DNA of 64,000 bases from Methylobacterium sp. FF17. GTDB lineage: Bacteria > Pseudomonadota > Alphaproteobacteria > Rhizobiales > Beijerinckiaceae. Made by a program: the position numbers and the translations under genes. Below the pieces are notes generated by a model. It was not told where the DNA came from. It ran no database searches and was given only the letters and a program-made list of their open reading frames with translations. The stretch is from the NCBI RefSeq assembly GCF_025813715.1, contig NZ_CP107532.1, positions 4,604,001 through 4,668,000 on the forward strand, written 5' to 3'. Positions 18,334 through 26,472 of this stretch are shown here, piece by piece. The first letter of the stretch is position 1. Every line of letters starts with the position of its first letter.

Positions 18334-18978
18334 TCAGAGCGTCAGCCCCTCATGGAACAGGTCAGGGGAGATCGGCAGCATGAAGTGCACGCCGATGCCC
18401 CCCTCGAAGTAGCGCACCACCCGGCCCGGCGTGCGCCCGACCATCAGGCTCGTGCCGAGGGGCGGGGCCGTGGCGGTGGTGAGGGCGACGCCCGACATGG
18501 AGATGTCGATGATGCGGGCGGCGACCTCGCGGCCGCTCTCGAGGCGCAGGACCACGCCGGTCACGTGGGGCGTGAGACGCTCGTGGGTCCGTCCCTCCGG
18601 CAGGCCAAGGCTGTCGCGGTTGGCGAGCCAGGTGAGCTGCGAGGCGATCTTGTCGCGCTTGCGCAGGGTGGCGCTGAGCCGGACGGCGAAGCCCCCGGGC
18701 AGCAGGCGGGCGATAGTCCCCTCGATCCGCCCGATATGTTCGAGGTAGAGCACGACGCGCTCCTCGATCTCGCCGAGGGCGGCGCAGGTCAGCCGGACGC
18801 CGCCCGGGGACATATCCACGGTCTGGCACGGGAATTCCCGGCGATCCGCGAGCATGTAGCGCCCGAGCAGCGAGACCTTGACGCGCTGGTGGCGGCGCAG
18901 GTCGGCGGCCCTCGCCTCACGGCTCGGCTTCGGGGCGGGACGGACGGCGGCCTCGATCATGGGGGAGGGACGGCTCAC
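18334..18978 (-). CDS. Tandem PilZ-domain protein
   Basis: A 214-residue soluble protein with two PilZ-like units. The first has LRRHQRVKVSLLGRY (residues 27-41) and VDMSPGGVRLTC (53-64), giving the RxxxR and D/NxSxxG c-di-GMP binding motifs. The second has THERLTPHVTGVVL near 130 and IDISMSGVALTT (about 159-170) but a poorer arginine motif, so only the first is likely to bind. It is an effector without output domain, thus probably acting through a protein partner. It sits in the same direction as a PAS_5 gene 124 bp upstream. A diguanylate cyclase lies 6 kb away. Confidence 0.8.
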   Translation of the reverse strand: MSRPSPMIEAAVRPAPKPSREARAADLRRHQRVKVSLLGRYMLADRREFPCQTVDMSPGGVRLTCAALGEIEERVVLYLEHIGRIEGTIARLLPGGFAVRLSATLRKRDKIASQLTWLANRDSLGLPEGRTHERLTPHVTGVVLRLESGREVAARIIDISMSGVALTTATAPPLGTSLMVGRTPGRVVRYFEGGIGVHFMLPISPDLFHEGLTL

Positions 18979-19102
18979 ATCGAGGACTCATTCCCCCAAT
19001 ACTAGGAGCCCCAGGTTACGAAAGCTTTGCTCAGCCCTCTCAGGGTGTCCGGAAAAAGCCGTGCTGCGTCCCACCCTGCAACCGGCGGACGACACCTCGC
19101 GG

Positions 19103-19738
19103 TCAGGCCCGGCCGCCCCGGTGGACGAGCAGATGCCCGCGCCGGAGCGGAGCGGTGTCGTTGGCGGGCTCCGGCAGGTTGCGCAGCGTCGCCCCGGCAT
19201 CGGGGCGACCGGAGGCCGCTTCATGCCCCAACGTTTCGTGACCCAGGACGCGCATGGAGGTCGTCTGGAGGCGCGTGACCGGCCGGATCCCGAGCCAGTG
19301 AGGGACGCAAGTCGGACTGAGGGCACCGAGGATGCGCGCCTGGGTCTCGCCGTGGTGGCGCAGGGGCAGCAGCAGCAATTCGAGGTCGATGGCCTCCTCG
19401 CGCTCCGTGGTGCCGCGCAGGCCCGCCACCACCCCGACCGTATCGAGGGCCACCGCCTCGACCAGGCGCCAGGGATCGGCGTCGGTGACGCCCCAGATCT
19501 CGCCGAAGGCGCGCCCCCGCAACTCGCGCCCGAACAGGGCGCAGACATGGGTACCGGCGAGCCGGACCGATGCCGCCGCACGGGTCATGTCCACCTCCAG
19601 GATCAGGCTGTCCGCCAGGAGCGTGCGGATCTCGCCCGGTTCGATCTCGCTGCGCTCGGGCGCGGCACGCTCGCGGCGCAGGCGGTCCCAGTAGCTGTGG
19701 AGCATGCGGCTGGTCGGATGCTTCATGGTGTCCCACAT
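19103..19738 (-). CDS. PAS_5 family PAS-domain protein
   Basis: A 211-residue protein whose N-terminal part (SRMLHSYWDRLRRERAAPER, then SEIEPGEIRTLLADSLILEV near residues 31-50) is the signature of the PAS_5 family common in Alphaproteobacteria. GTHVCALFGRELRGRAFGEIW follows, and a second half of mixed strands (LLLLPLRHHGETQARILGAL). No catalytic or DNA-binding domain is seen, so the role in signalling is unknown. The start could be residue 5 (MKHPTSR). It is followed by the PilZ gene in the same direction, which suggests a small signalling pair. Confidence 0.75.
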   Translation of the reverse strand: MWDTMKHPTSRMLHSYWDRLRRERAAPERSEIEPGEIRTLLADSLILEVDMTRAAASVRLAGTHVCALFGRELRGRAFGEIWGVTDADPWRLVEAVALDTVGVVAGLRGTTEREEAIDLELLLLPLRHHGETQARILGALSPTCVPHWLGIRPVTRLQTTSMRVLGHETLGHEAASGRPDAGATLRNLPEPANDTAPLRRGHLLVHRGGRA

Positions 19739-20076
19739 TGGCGCGGCCCGGCGATGAACCGTCTCGAATTCGGAATCTTCGACGCGGTTCCGGCCACGCC
19801 CGAAGGATCAGGCTCCGTGCGGCGCACAGCCTATGCCGTCCGCCTTTTCCGCGCCCCGTTAAGTTTCAGTCAAGGTTAACGGCTGGGCAGGGTTGTCCAC
19901 CGTCCGTTTCGGGAAGAGGGCACCACGCCGTGGCCTTCCGCTTTTCCCGCCCCGCACCTCCCGACGCTTTGGGGCCGGAGCATCGCATGAGCCGAGGCGC
20001 GTCATTTCTGCGGGCTCCCGCTCTTTCGCCCCGGCGGGGGTTGCCGCCCCGGGTCAGGGGCCGACATGGTGGCGGC
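19739..20076. other. Divergent intergenic region before the rhomboid gene
   Basis: 338 bp without a credible gene. The one firm feature is the inverted repeat CCGTTAA (19856-19862) and TTAACGG (19876-19882) around a 13-base AT-richer loop, placed between the two divergent starts and so a candidate operator. Confidence 0.4.
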
Positions 20077-20895
20077 ATGGATGCCACCCCCGATCCGCCC
20101 CGCCGGGACCACGTTCCGATCTTCAACATGCCGGGCGTCGTCACCGCGTCGATCGGCGTGCTCGTCGGCATCCACGGTCTGCGCGAATTCGTGCTGCCGG
20201 ATACCTGGGACATCACCGCGCTGATCGAACTCGCGCTGATCCCCGGACGCTGGAGCGTCGCCCTCGATCCCGCCCGTGCCGCGGACCTGCTCTCGGCCGC
20301 CGCGACCCTGGCCGGCGACCCTGAAGCGGTTCAGGCCCGTCAGGCCTTCGCCCACTACGTGGTGGCCGAGCCCGCCGCGATGCCCTGGACCTTCGCGACC
20401 TACGCGCTGCTGCACGGGTCCTGGATGCACGTGATCTTCAACACCATCTGGCTCGCCGCTTTCGGCTCTCCGGTGGCCCGGCGCTACGGTCCCTGGCGCT
20501 ACGCCCTCGTGGCGCTCGTCGGCGCGGTGGCGGGCGGTATCCTGCACGTCGCCCTCGACCCGCTGAGCACGGCCCCCCTGATCGGCGCCTCGGCCGGGGT
20601 TTCCGCCCTGATGGCGGCGGCGGCACGCTTCGTGTTCCGGCCGCCCCCCGTGTACGCCGGTGGCGGCCAGCCCTGGCAGGTGCCCGCCCCGCCGCCCCTC
20701 CAGACGATACCGGAACTGATGCGCAACCGCACGGCGGTGGTGTTCCTGGCGATCTGGCTCGCGACGAACTTCCTGTTCGGGGTCATCGCCCTGCCGCTTG
20801 GGGCCGAAGCGACGTCGGTGGCGTGGGACGCGCATCTCGGCGGCTTCATCGCGGGCTTCTTCCTGCTGCCGCTGATCGATCGCTACCGGCGCTGA
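20077..20895 (+). CDS. Rhomboid-family intramembrane serine protease
   Basis: A 272-residue inner-membrane protein with about six or seven helices. The catalytic dyad is visible as S172 in LIGASAGVSALMAAA and H253 in WDAHLGGFIAGFFLLP. The family loop HGSWMHVIFNTIWLAAFG (about residues 112-129) is present. A short cytoplasmic N-terminus (ATPDPPRRDHVPIFNMP) precedes helix 1. The start at 20077 is chosen because similarity begins with the PIFNMPGVVT segment; longer in-frame readings run into low-complexity sequence. The substrate is unknown. The next gene, a CBS protein, follows in the same direction. Confidence 0.88.
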   Translation: MDATPDPPRRDHVPIFNMPGVVTASIGVLVGIHGLREFVLPDTWDITALIELALIPGRWSVALDPARAADLLSAAATLAGDPEAVQARQAFAHYVVAEPAAMPWTFATYALLHGSWMHVIFNTIWLAAFGSPVARRYGPWRYALVALVGAVAGGILHVALDPLSTAPLIGASAGVSALMAAAARFVFRPPPVYAGGGQPWQVPAPPPLQTIPELMRNRTAVVFLAIWLATNFLFGVIALPLGAEATSVAWDAHLGGFIAGFFLLPLIDRYRR

Positions 20896-21072
20896 ACCAC
20901 TGCGCCATCCGGGCCAGTCATCTGAATTATGGTGCCGTCTACCCCCAGAGGATATGCGGGATCTTGCCATATGGGCGGGAGGGCCACACTATCAGGCGAT
21001 GCAGCGCCGGGCGGCGGTCGTTCCCGAGCCCGGCCGCCCAGGCAATCTGAAGACTTAGGAAAGGACCCGCCC

Positions 21073-21504
21073 ATGACCGTTGCCCGCATCCTCGCCGAGA
21101 AGGGTCGCTCCGTCGTCACGGTGGAGCCGCAGCGCACCCTCGACGAGGCCATCCACCTTCTGGCCGAGAAGCGCATCGGCGCCGTGGTCGTCAGCGATGC
21201 AGAGGGCGCGGTGCGCGGCATCCTCTCCGAACGCGATATCATGCGGGCGCTGGCCGCCAAGGGAGCCAACGCGCTCGACGCTCTGGTCTCCGAGCACATG
21301 ACGGCCGAGGTCACCACCTGCACCCGTGAGAGCAGCATCGAGGACGTGATGCACCTCATGACCGAGGGCCGATTCCGCCACGTGCCCGTAGTCGAGGCGG
21401 GCCGTCTCGCGGGCCTCATCTCCATCGGCGACGTGGTGAAGCGCCGGATCGAGGCCGTCGAGGCCGAACACCAAGCGATGCGCGACTACATCACCATGGC
21501 CTGA
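21073..21504 (+). CDS. CBS-domain pair protein
   Basis: A 143-residue soluble protein made of two CBS motifs (about residues 8-66 and 75-131): VVTVEPQRTLDEAIHLLAEK, GAVVVSDAEGAVRGILSERD, then CTRESSIEDVMHLMTEGRFR and LISIGDVVKRRI. Such stand-alone pairs bind adenine nucleotides and act as energy sensors on partner proteins; the partner is not known. TTAGGAAAGGA precedes the ATG at 21073. It converges on the patatin gene, whose stop is 6 bp away. Confidence 0.88.
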   Translation: MTVARILAEKGRSVVTVEPQRTLDEAIHLLAEKRIGAVVVSDAEGAVRGILSERDIMRALAAKGANALDALVSEHMTAEVTTCTRESSIEDVMHLMTEGRFRHVPVVEAGRLAGLISIGDVVKRRIEAVEAEHQAMRDYITMA

Positions 21505-21510
21505 ACGGCG

Positions 21511-22551
21511 TCAGGTCCGCGCGGCGGCGGCCGCGGCGAGGCTGCGGATCTGCGGCAGGGCGGCGCGCGCCGCCTCGCGGCCGAGGGCGATCCCCTCGGC
21601 CGCCCGGTGGAACTCGAATAGGCCCATGCCAGCCAGGCGCGGAACGATGGCGATATCGGGGGGATCGGCGGCGAGGCGTGCCCGCGAGATCCGGTCCTGG
21701 GTGATGTTGAACGCGTCGAGCATCACCCGCGCCATGCCGGGGGTGGCGAGGCCGTTTGCCCGCTCGACCTCGGTGACGCGCGGCCCCGGACGGCGCAGAA
21801 TCCAGCGTCGGGGCCGGCGAGGGACGGGGAGCACGGCCTCAGCCGTGACCCGCGCGGGCGCCGCCTCCCGCACGCCGGCGGTGCGCGGGTCGCCGTTGAG
21901 ATTCACGCAGATCACGAGGTCGGCCCCGAGGGCCCGCGCGATCGTCACCGGAACCGGGTTGACCAGGGTCCCGTCGAGGAGGAGTCGGCCGCCGCAGCGC
22001 ACCGGCGGGAAGATGCCCGGCAGGGCGTAGGAGGCGCGCAGGGCTTCCACGAGGCAGCCTCGCGTGAGCCAGACCTCCTCGCCACTGTCGAGGTCGGTGG
22101 CGACGCTGGCGAAGCGGATCGGCAGGCCCTCGATGCGGCGATCGGCGAGGTCGTGCTGGAGGCGCCGCTTCAGGCGGTCACCGGCGATGAGGCCGGAGCG
22201 GAGCCGAAGGTCGAGGAGGCCCATCACGCTGCGCCGGGTCAGCGACAGGGCGAAGGCCTTGAGCAGGCCGAGTTGGCCCGCCGCGTAGCAGCCCCCCACC
22301 ACTGCGCCGATGGAGCAGCCCGCCACCACGGCCGGGTGGATGCCGGCCTCCTCCAGCACCTCGATCACCCCGATCTGCGACCAGCCCCGGGCCGAGCCGC
22401 CGCCGAGCGCGAGGCCGATGCGGGGACCGGGGGTTGGGGGCGCCGCCACGGGCTCGACGGCACCGGCGGGAAAGCGCGCGCGCGTGGGCGCGACCTGCCG
22501 GACCTCGACCCGGGCCGGCCCCGGGGACAGGCCATCCCACATCATCGACAC
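21511..22551 (-). CDS. Patatin-like phospholipase
   Basis: A 346-residue esterase of the RssA/patatin group. Oxyanion motif LALGGGSARGWSQIG (about residues 47-61), nucleophile S80 in VAGCSIGAVVGG (G-x-S-x-G with Cys at the second position), and the dyad Asp in LLLDGTLVNPVP (D193). No transmembrane helix; the N-terminal 40 residues are Pro/Ala-rich and may be a linker. It follows hisI at 75 bp on the same strand, so folE-hisI-patatin may be one transcript, although the functions are unrelated. Confidence 0.85.
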   Translation of the reverse strand: MSMMWDGLSPGPARVEVRQVAPTRARFPAGAVEPVAAPPTPGPRIGLALGGGSARGWSQIGVIEVLEEAGIHPAVVAGCSIGAVVGGCYAAGQLGLLKAFALSLTRRSVMGLLDLRLRSGLIAGDRLKRRLQHDLADRRIEGLPIRFASVATDLDSGEEVWLTRGCLVEALRASYALPGIFPPVRCGGRLLLDGTLVNPVPVTIARALGADLVICVNLNGDPRTAGVREAAPARVTAEAVLPVPRRPRRWILRRPGPRVTEVERANGLATPGMARVMLDAFNITQDRISRARLAADPPDIAIVPRLAGMGLFEFHRAAEGIALGREAARAALPQIRSLAAAAAART

Positions 22552-22626
22552 GAAGCGCAGGGACAGGGGACACAGACGTCGCTGCGGGGCCGGACCCGCA
22601 TCGGACAGGTCCGCATCGCGCCTCGA

Positions 22627-23043
22627 TCAGGCATCGGCGCCCCGTAGGATCACCTGGCCGGTCGCCGGATCGTGCTCGACGCGGCGATAGAAGCAGGCCC
22701 GTCGCCCGGTGTGGCAGCAGCCGCCATCTCCGCCGACTTCGACCCGGATCAGCACGGCGTCCTGATCGCAATCGACCCGCATCTCGACCACGCGCTGGAC
22801 CTGCCCGCTGGTGGCACCCTTGTGCCAGAGTTCGCCGCGCGAGCGCGACCAGTACCAGGCCTCGCCGGTTTCCAGGGTCCGTGCCAGGGACTCGGCGTTC
22901 ATGTGGGCGAGCATGAGCACCCGCCCATCCGTAGCGTCGACGGCGATGCAGGACACGAGGCCGTGGGCGTCGAAGCGGGGGGTGAAGACCGCCCCTTCCT
23001 CGACTTCGGCCCGCGTGCCCGGCGCGGGCAGGACGGTCGTCAT
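22627..23043 (-). CDS. hisI: Phosphoribosyl-AMP cyclohydrolase
   Basis: A 138-residue enzyme opening the purine ring of phosphoribosyl-AMP in the third step of histidine synthesis. Visible: [27 protein letters not shown] (about residues 43-69), [13 protein letters not shown], the metal motif VDCDQDAVL and the zinc cysteines in [12 protein letters not shown]. It is the single-domain form with no HisE fusion, as usual in Alphaproteobacteria. The ATG at 23043 is 10 bp after the folE stop, indicating co-transcription; other his genes are not nearby. Confidence 0.95.
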   Translation of the reverse strand: MTTVLPAPGTRAEVEEGAVFTPRFDAHGLVSCIAVDATDGRVLMLAHMNAESLARTLETGEAWYWSRSRGELWHKGATSGQVQRVVEMRVDCDQDAVLIRVEVGGDGGCCHTGRRACFYRRVEHDPATGQVILRGADA

Positions 23044-23053
23044 CGCAGGCGTC

Positions 23054-23836
23054 TCAGGACTTGTTGCGCACGAGGGTGAGGAAGCGGACCTGCTCGTTGG
23101 CGTCGTTCCGGAACGCGCCCCGGAACTGAGTGGTGATGGTCGAGACGCCGGCTTTCTGGACGCCGCGCATCGCCATGCAGAGATGCTCGGCCTCCACCAT
23201 CACGGCGATGCCGCGCGGCTTCAGGATGCTCTCGATCACGTCGGCGATCTGCGCCGTCATGGTCTCCTGGGTCTGCAGGCGGCGGGCGAAGGTGTCCACC
23301 ACGCGGGCGAGCTTCGAGAGGCCGACGACCCCCTTGGTCGGGTAATAGGCGATGTGCGCCAGCCCCATGAAGGGCACCATGTGGTGCTCGCAATGGGAGT
23401 AGAACGGGATGTCGCGCACGAGCACGATGTCGGAATAGCCCTCGACCTCCTCGAAGACTCGCTCCAGGAGCGCATCGGCATCCTGGCTGTAGCCGCCGAA
23501 GATCTGGCCGTAGGCCTTCACCACCCGCGCCGGGGTGTCGCGCAGGCCCTCGCGGTTCGGGTCGTCGCCGGCCCAGCGCAGGAGCGTACGCACGGCGGCC
23601 TCGGCCTCCTCACGGCTCGGGCGGCCGGTGGCGATGGCCTCCGGCACCCGCTGGGCGGACGGAGGAAGGGGCGCGATTTCCGGAACGATCTCGGGCGCGG
23701 TGGGTACGGGCAGCTCGGTGGTGCGCGCATTGTCGTTGCGCATTGCGGCGAGGCCACCATTCGGTCGGGTCGGTTCCATCCCGGATTCCTCCGTCTCGGT
23801 CAGGCGGTAGGAGAGGGATTTGAGCGCGGCATCCAT
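23054..23836 (-). CDS. folE: GTP cyclohydrolase I
   Basis: A 260-residue homodecameric enzyme that converts GTP to dihydroneopterin triphosphate, the first folate (and, in methylotrophs, methanopterin-route) step. The core from about residue 75 has [19 protein letters not shown], with zinc Cys and His, [28 protein letters not shown], and [17 protein letters not shown], which holds the other zinc Cys. The N-terminal 60 residues are an extra, poorly conserved extension. Starts at 23869 and 23896 are also in frame; the choice of [12 protein letters not shown] is by similarity. hisI follows at once. Confidence 0.92.
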   Translation of the reverse strand: MDAALKSLSYRLTETEESGMEPTRPNGGLAAMRNDNARTTELPVPTAPEIVPEIAPLPPSAQRVPEAIATGRPSREEAEAAVRTLLRWAGDDPNREGLRDTPARVVKAYGQIFGGYSQDADALLERVFEEVEGYSDIVLVRDIPFYSHCEHHMVPFMGLAHIAYYPTKGVVGLSKLARVVDTFARRLQTQETMTAQIADVIESILKPRGIAVMVEAEHLCMAMRGVQKAGVSTITTQFRGAFRNDANEQVRFLTLVRNKS

Positions 23837-24136
23837 GGCATCTTCCGCCCGGGCGATCCGGGTCGTCATCGGGTGGCTGTCAGGCTTTGCGTACATCGTC
23901 GAACCATGGGGCCGGAGGGCGGCCGATGCCCGGACGGTGCCGTCTGCCGTGGCGCAACCCTGGCCGTGGGCGCGGCCCGGGTCGACGAGCCGCCTCCTCG
24001 CGAAACGGTGCGTGGGGGCCTATATCGTCGTTATCGCGCCGTCGCGCAATGCGGCCCGAGCGGATCAGACCTCCGGGATCGGAAGCCGGCTTCGCGTCCG
24101 GTCGTCCCGGCGGAACGGCAAGTGGAACGGAATGCC

Positions 24137-24580
24137 ATGCTCGACGACATCTACAACCGTCGCATCCTCGAACTGGCCGCCGACATCCCGCGTCTCGGGC
24201 GTCTGGCCGCCCCGGATGCCAGCGCCACCGCGCATTCGAAGCTTTGCGGCTCCACCGTCACGGTGGACCTTGCGGTGGCGGACGGCCGGGTCACCGATTT
24301 TGCCCACGAGGTGAAGGCCTGCGCGCTCGGCCAGGCCTCGTCCTCGCTGATGGCACGTCACGTGGTCGGCGCCACGGCCGAAGAATTGCGCGCGGTCCGC
24401 GCCGAGATGCGGCGGATGCTCAAGGAAAACGGTCCGGCGCCCGCGGGCGAGTGGGCGGACTTCGCGGTGCTGGAGCCGGTGCGCGACTTCAAGGCCCGTC
24501 ACGCTTCGACGCTCCTGACCTTCGACGCGGTGGTGGACGCCCTCGACCGAATCGAGGCTGGCGTGGTGGCGGCTGAGTAG
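24137..24580 (+). CDS. IscU/NifU-like iron-sulfur scaffold protein
   Basis: A 147-residue protein of the IscU-like scaffold family. The two N-terminal cysteine motifs are seen (C37 in AHSKLCGSTVTVDL, C62 in EVKACALGQASSSL), but where IscU has its third cysteine the protein reads KARHASTLLTFDAVVDAL, with no Cys. A SufU-like long insertion is absent. It may be a degenerate scaffold or a partner of SufE-type desulfurase. The ATG at 24137 begins MLDDIYNRRILEL. The yidD gene begins 4 bp after its stop, so the two are co-transcribed; divergent from folE. Confidence 0.82.
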   Translation: MLDDIYNRRILELAADIPRLGRLAAPDASATAHSKLCGSTVTVDLAVADGRVTDFAHEVKACALGQASSSLMARHVVGATAEELRAVRAEMRRMLKENGPAPAGEWADFAVLEPVRDFKARHASTLLTFDAVVDALDRIEAGVVAAE

Positions 24581-24583
24581 GGC

Positions 24584-24931
24584 ATGACATCGAAGCTCCT
24601 GCTCCGCCGTTTCGCCCATGGGGCGATCCGGGGCTACCAGCTCACCCTGTCAAGCCTGATCGGGCGGCAGTGCCGACACTGGCCCTCGTGCTCCAGCTAC
24701 ACCGACGAAGCGATCCAGCGACACGGAATCTGGGCCGGGAGCTGGATCGGCTTCTCGCGGATCTGCCGCTGCGGCCCCTTCGGCACCCACGGCATCGATC
24801 TCGTGCCGGAGACGCTGCCGGCGCGCGCCGCCTGGTTCAGGCCCTGGACCTATGGGCGCTGGCGAGGCGTCAACGGACCGGAGTCTCAGGCGACCTGCAG
24901 GGCCGTGCCGGGATCGACGGGTCCGACCTGA
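24584..24931 (+). CDS. yidD: Membrane protein insertion efficiency factor YidD
   Basis: A 115-residue protein that helps insertion of membrane proteins with YidC. Signature: RGYQLTLSSLIGRQCRHWPSC followed by SSYTDEAIQRHGIWAGSWIGFSRICRCGPFG, with Cys at about residues 29, 35, 60 and 62. The N-terminal amphipathic helix (LLLRRFAHGAI) is basic. Its C-terminal tail (about 20 residues) is longer than usual and overlaps by 46 bp with the end of the convergent diguanylate cyclase gene. Normally yidD neighbours rpmH-rnpA; here it is in a different place, next to an Fe-S scaffold, as in many Alphaproteobacteria. Confidence 0.93.
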   Translation: MTSKLLLRRFAHGAIRGYQLTLSSLIGRQCRHWPSCSSYTDEAIQRHGIWAGSWIGFSRICRCGPFGTHGIDLVPETLPARAAWFRPWTYGRWRGVNGPESQATCRAVPGSTGPT

Positions 24932-26133
24932 ACCCGGTTCCGTCCCTTCTGCTTGGCCCTGTACAGGGCCGCATCGGCGATGGAGATCAGGGTCTGCTGC
25001 GGCAGACCGGCATCCGGCACCATCGCGGCGCACCCGATGCTCACGGTGACGCCGAGTCCTCCGGGCGGGCCGCTCGGGAGGCTGATGCGGGCGGCCTCGA
25101 CCGCAACCCGGATGCGCTCCGCGATCAGGCCGACCCGCTCGGCCTCCGGTCCGCTCAGGATCACGGCGAATTCCTCCCCGCCGTAGCGGAAGGTGGTCGC
25201 GGCCGGGCTGCGTATCGTCCGGCCGACGATCCCGGCCACCTCGCGCAGGCACTCGTCGCCGCCGAGATGCCCGTAGGTGTCGTTGAGACGCTTGAAGTTG
25301 TCGATGTCGATCATCATCAGGGCGACGGGCGCCTCGGAGAGACCGTTGCGCTGCCAGGCGGCCTCCAGGCGGGCATCGAACGACCGGCGGTTGCCGACGC
25401 CGGTCAGTCCATCAGTGTCGGACAGGCTGAGCAGCCTCCGGTTCCACGTGCGCAGACCCTCGGAATGCAGGGTGTCACGCAGGCCCAGGAGGTAGAAGCG
25501 GCGCTCGTTGATCTCGTTGCGGAACGCGGCGACGATCAGGTAGGCCGCCATCGAGGCGTTGAGCATGACCGCGAAGAGGCCGCCCCCGAGATCGAAGCCG
25601 GGGTGAAGGGCCACCGCGAAGGCCGTGAGGAGCGTGGCGCCGAGCGAAACGATGCCCGCCTGCAGAACCGGAAGCGGCAGGGCGATACTCGCATAGACCA
25701 TGATCATCGGGATCGCGAAGGCGACCATCACGGCGTTCTGAGCACGCGAGGCCAGCATCAGGCCCAGCATCGCGAGGAGGATCGGGAACAGGAAGGCCGT
25801 GCTGGCGACGGTCGCGGGCACGATCCGCCGGTGCATCAGCCAGACCAGAACGAGCAGCGACGGGGTCAGGACCACGAAATCGACGATCATCGTCGGCACG
25901 AGGACATCGGGGATGACCAGGGCGTTGATGAAGACGAACAGATCGAACACCATCAGCCCCGAGAGATGGCAGAGGATGTAATGCCGCGTGCGGGCCCGCT
26001 CGATCGCGCCCTGATACAGACCTTCGACCGCAGGAGCGAAGTTGATCCTCGTCCAGGGTCGCCGAAGCTCAGCCTCGACCTGGCTGAGCAGCGCTCCGCC
26101 CTGATCTGCCTCCTCTTGGTCCGTCATGTTCAT
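24886..26133 (-). CDS. Membrane-bound diguanylate cyclase
   Basis: A 415-residue protein with about six transmembrane segments (residues 50-215) and a C-terminal GGDEF domain making c-di-GMP. The active site is RYGGEEFAVIL, with GGEEF near residues 317-321; LTGVGNRRSFDARL, MMIDIDNFKRLNDTYGHLGG and ADAALYRAKQKGRNRV complete the domain. No RxxD inhibitory site is seen five residues upstream. The N-terminal 45 residues are cytoplasmic. The likely sensed signal comes through the membrane part. Convergent with yidD with overlapping ends. No Shine-Dalgarno is obvious before the ATG at 26133; ATG at 26127 is also possible. Confidence 0.9.
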   Translation of the reverse strand: MNMTDQEEADQGGALLSQVEAELRRPWTRINFAPAVEGLYQGAIERARTRHYILCHLSGLMVFDLFVFINALVIPDVLVPTMIVDFVVLTPSLLVLVWLMHRRIVPATVASTAFLFPILLAMLGLMLASRAQNAVMVAFAIPMIMVYASIALPLPVLQAGIVSLGATLLTAFAVALHPGFDLGGGLFAVMLNASMAAYLIVAAFRNEINERRFYLLGLRDTLHSEGLRTWNRRLLSLSDTDGLTGVGNRRSFDARLEAAWQRNGLSEAPVALMMIDIDNFKRLNDTYGHLGGDECLREVAGIVGRTIRSPAATTFRYGGEEFAVILSGPEAERVGLIAERIRVAVEAARISLPSGPPGGLGVTVSIGCAAMVPDAGLPQQTLISIADAALYRAKQKGRNRVQVGPVDPGTALQVA

Positions 26134-26472
26134 TAGATTGATATGCTATCGAAACATGCCAGACCTGCCCGGGAGCAGGTCTGCTCAATCGCCCTTCAGA
26201 GCATTTTGCCCTTCAGCCTGATCCAATCATCGCTAGTCCGGCATTTCTTAAAGCCCGTTTATCCGGACCGGTCGATTGCACGCGGACCGCATGAATCCAG
26301 TTGAGATCCGACGATGGGCCGCGAACATTCGATCACGATCGCGTGATAGCGCCGAACGAGGCGGCGCCCCCGGACCTCCTCGAAATCCCGGAGACCCGCG
26401 TTCCGCCACGGGGTGCGGAGGCCGAGCCAAGGTCTGGATTCAAGGCCTTGGCCCGAAGTCCGGGCGCAAGGC
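26134..26472. other. Intergenic region between the transporter and the cyclase
   Basis: 339 bp, AT-richer from 26134 to about 26280. It carries the perfect hairpin CAGACCTGC-CCGGGA-GCAGGTCTG (26160-26183), just upstream of the cyclase start and a candidate operator or leader structure. The rest shows no clear gene. Confidence 0.45.
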
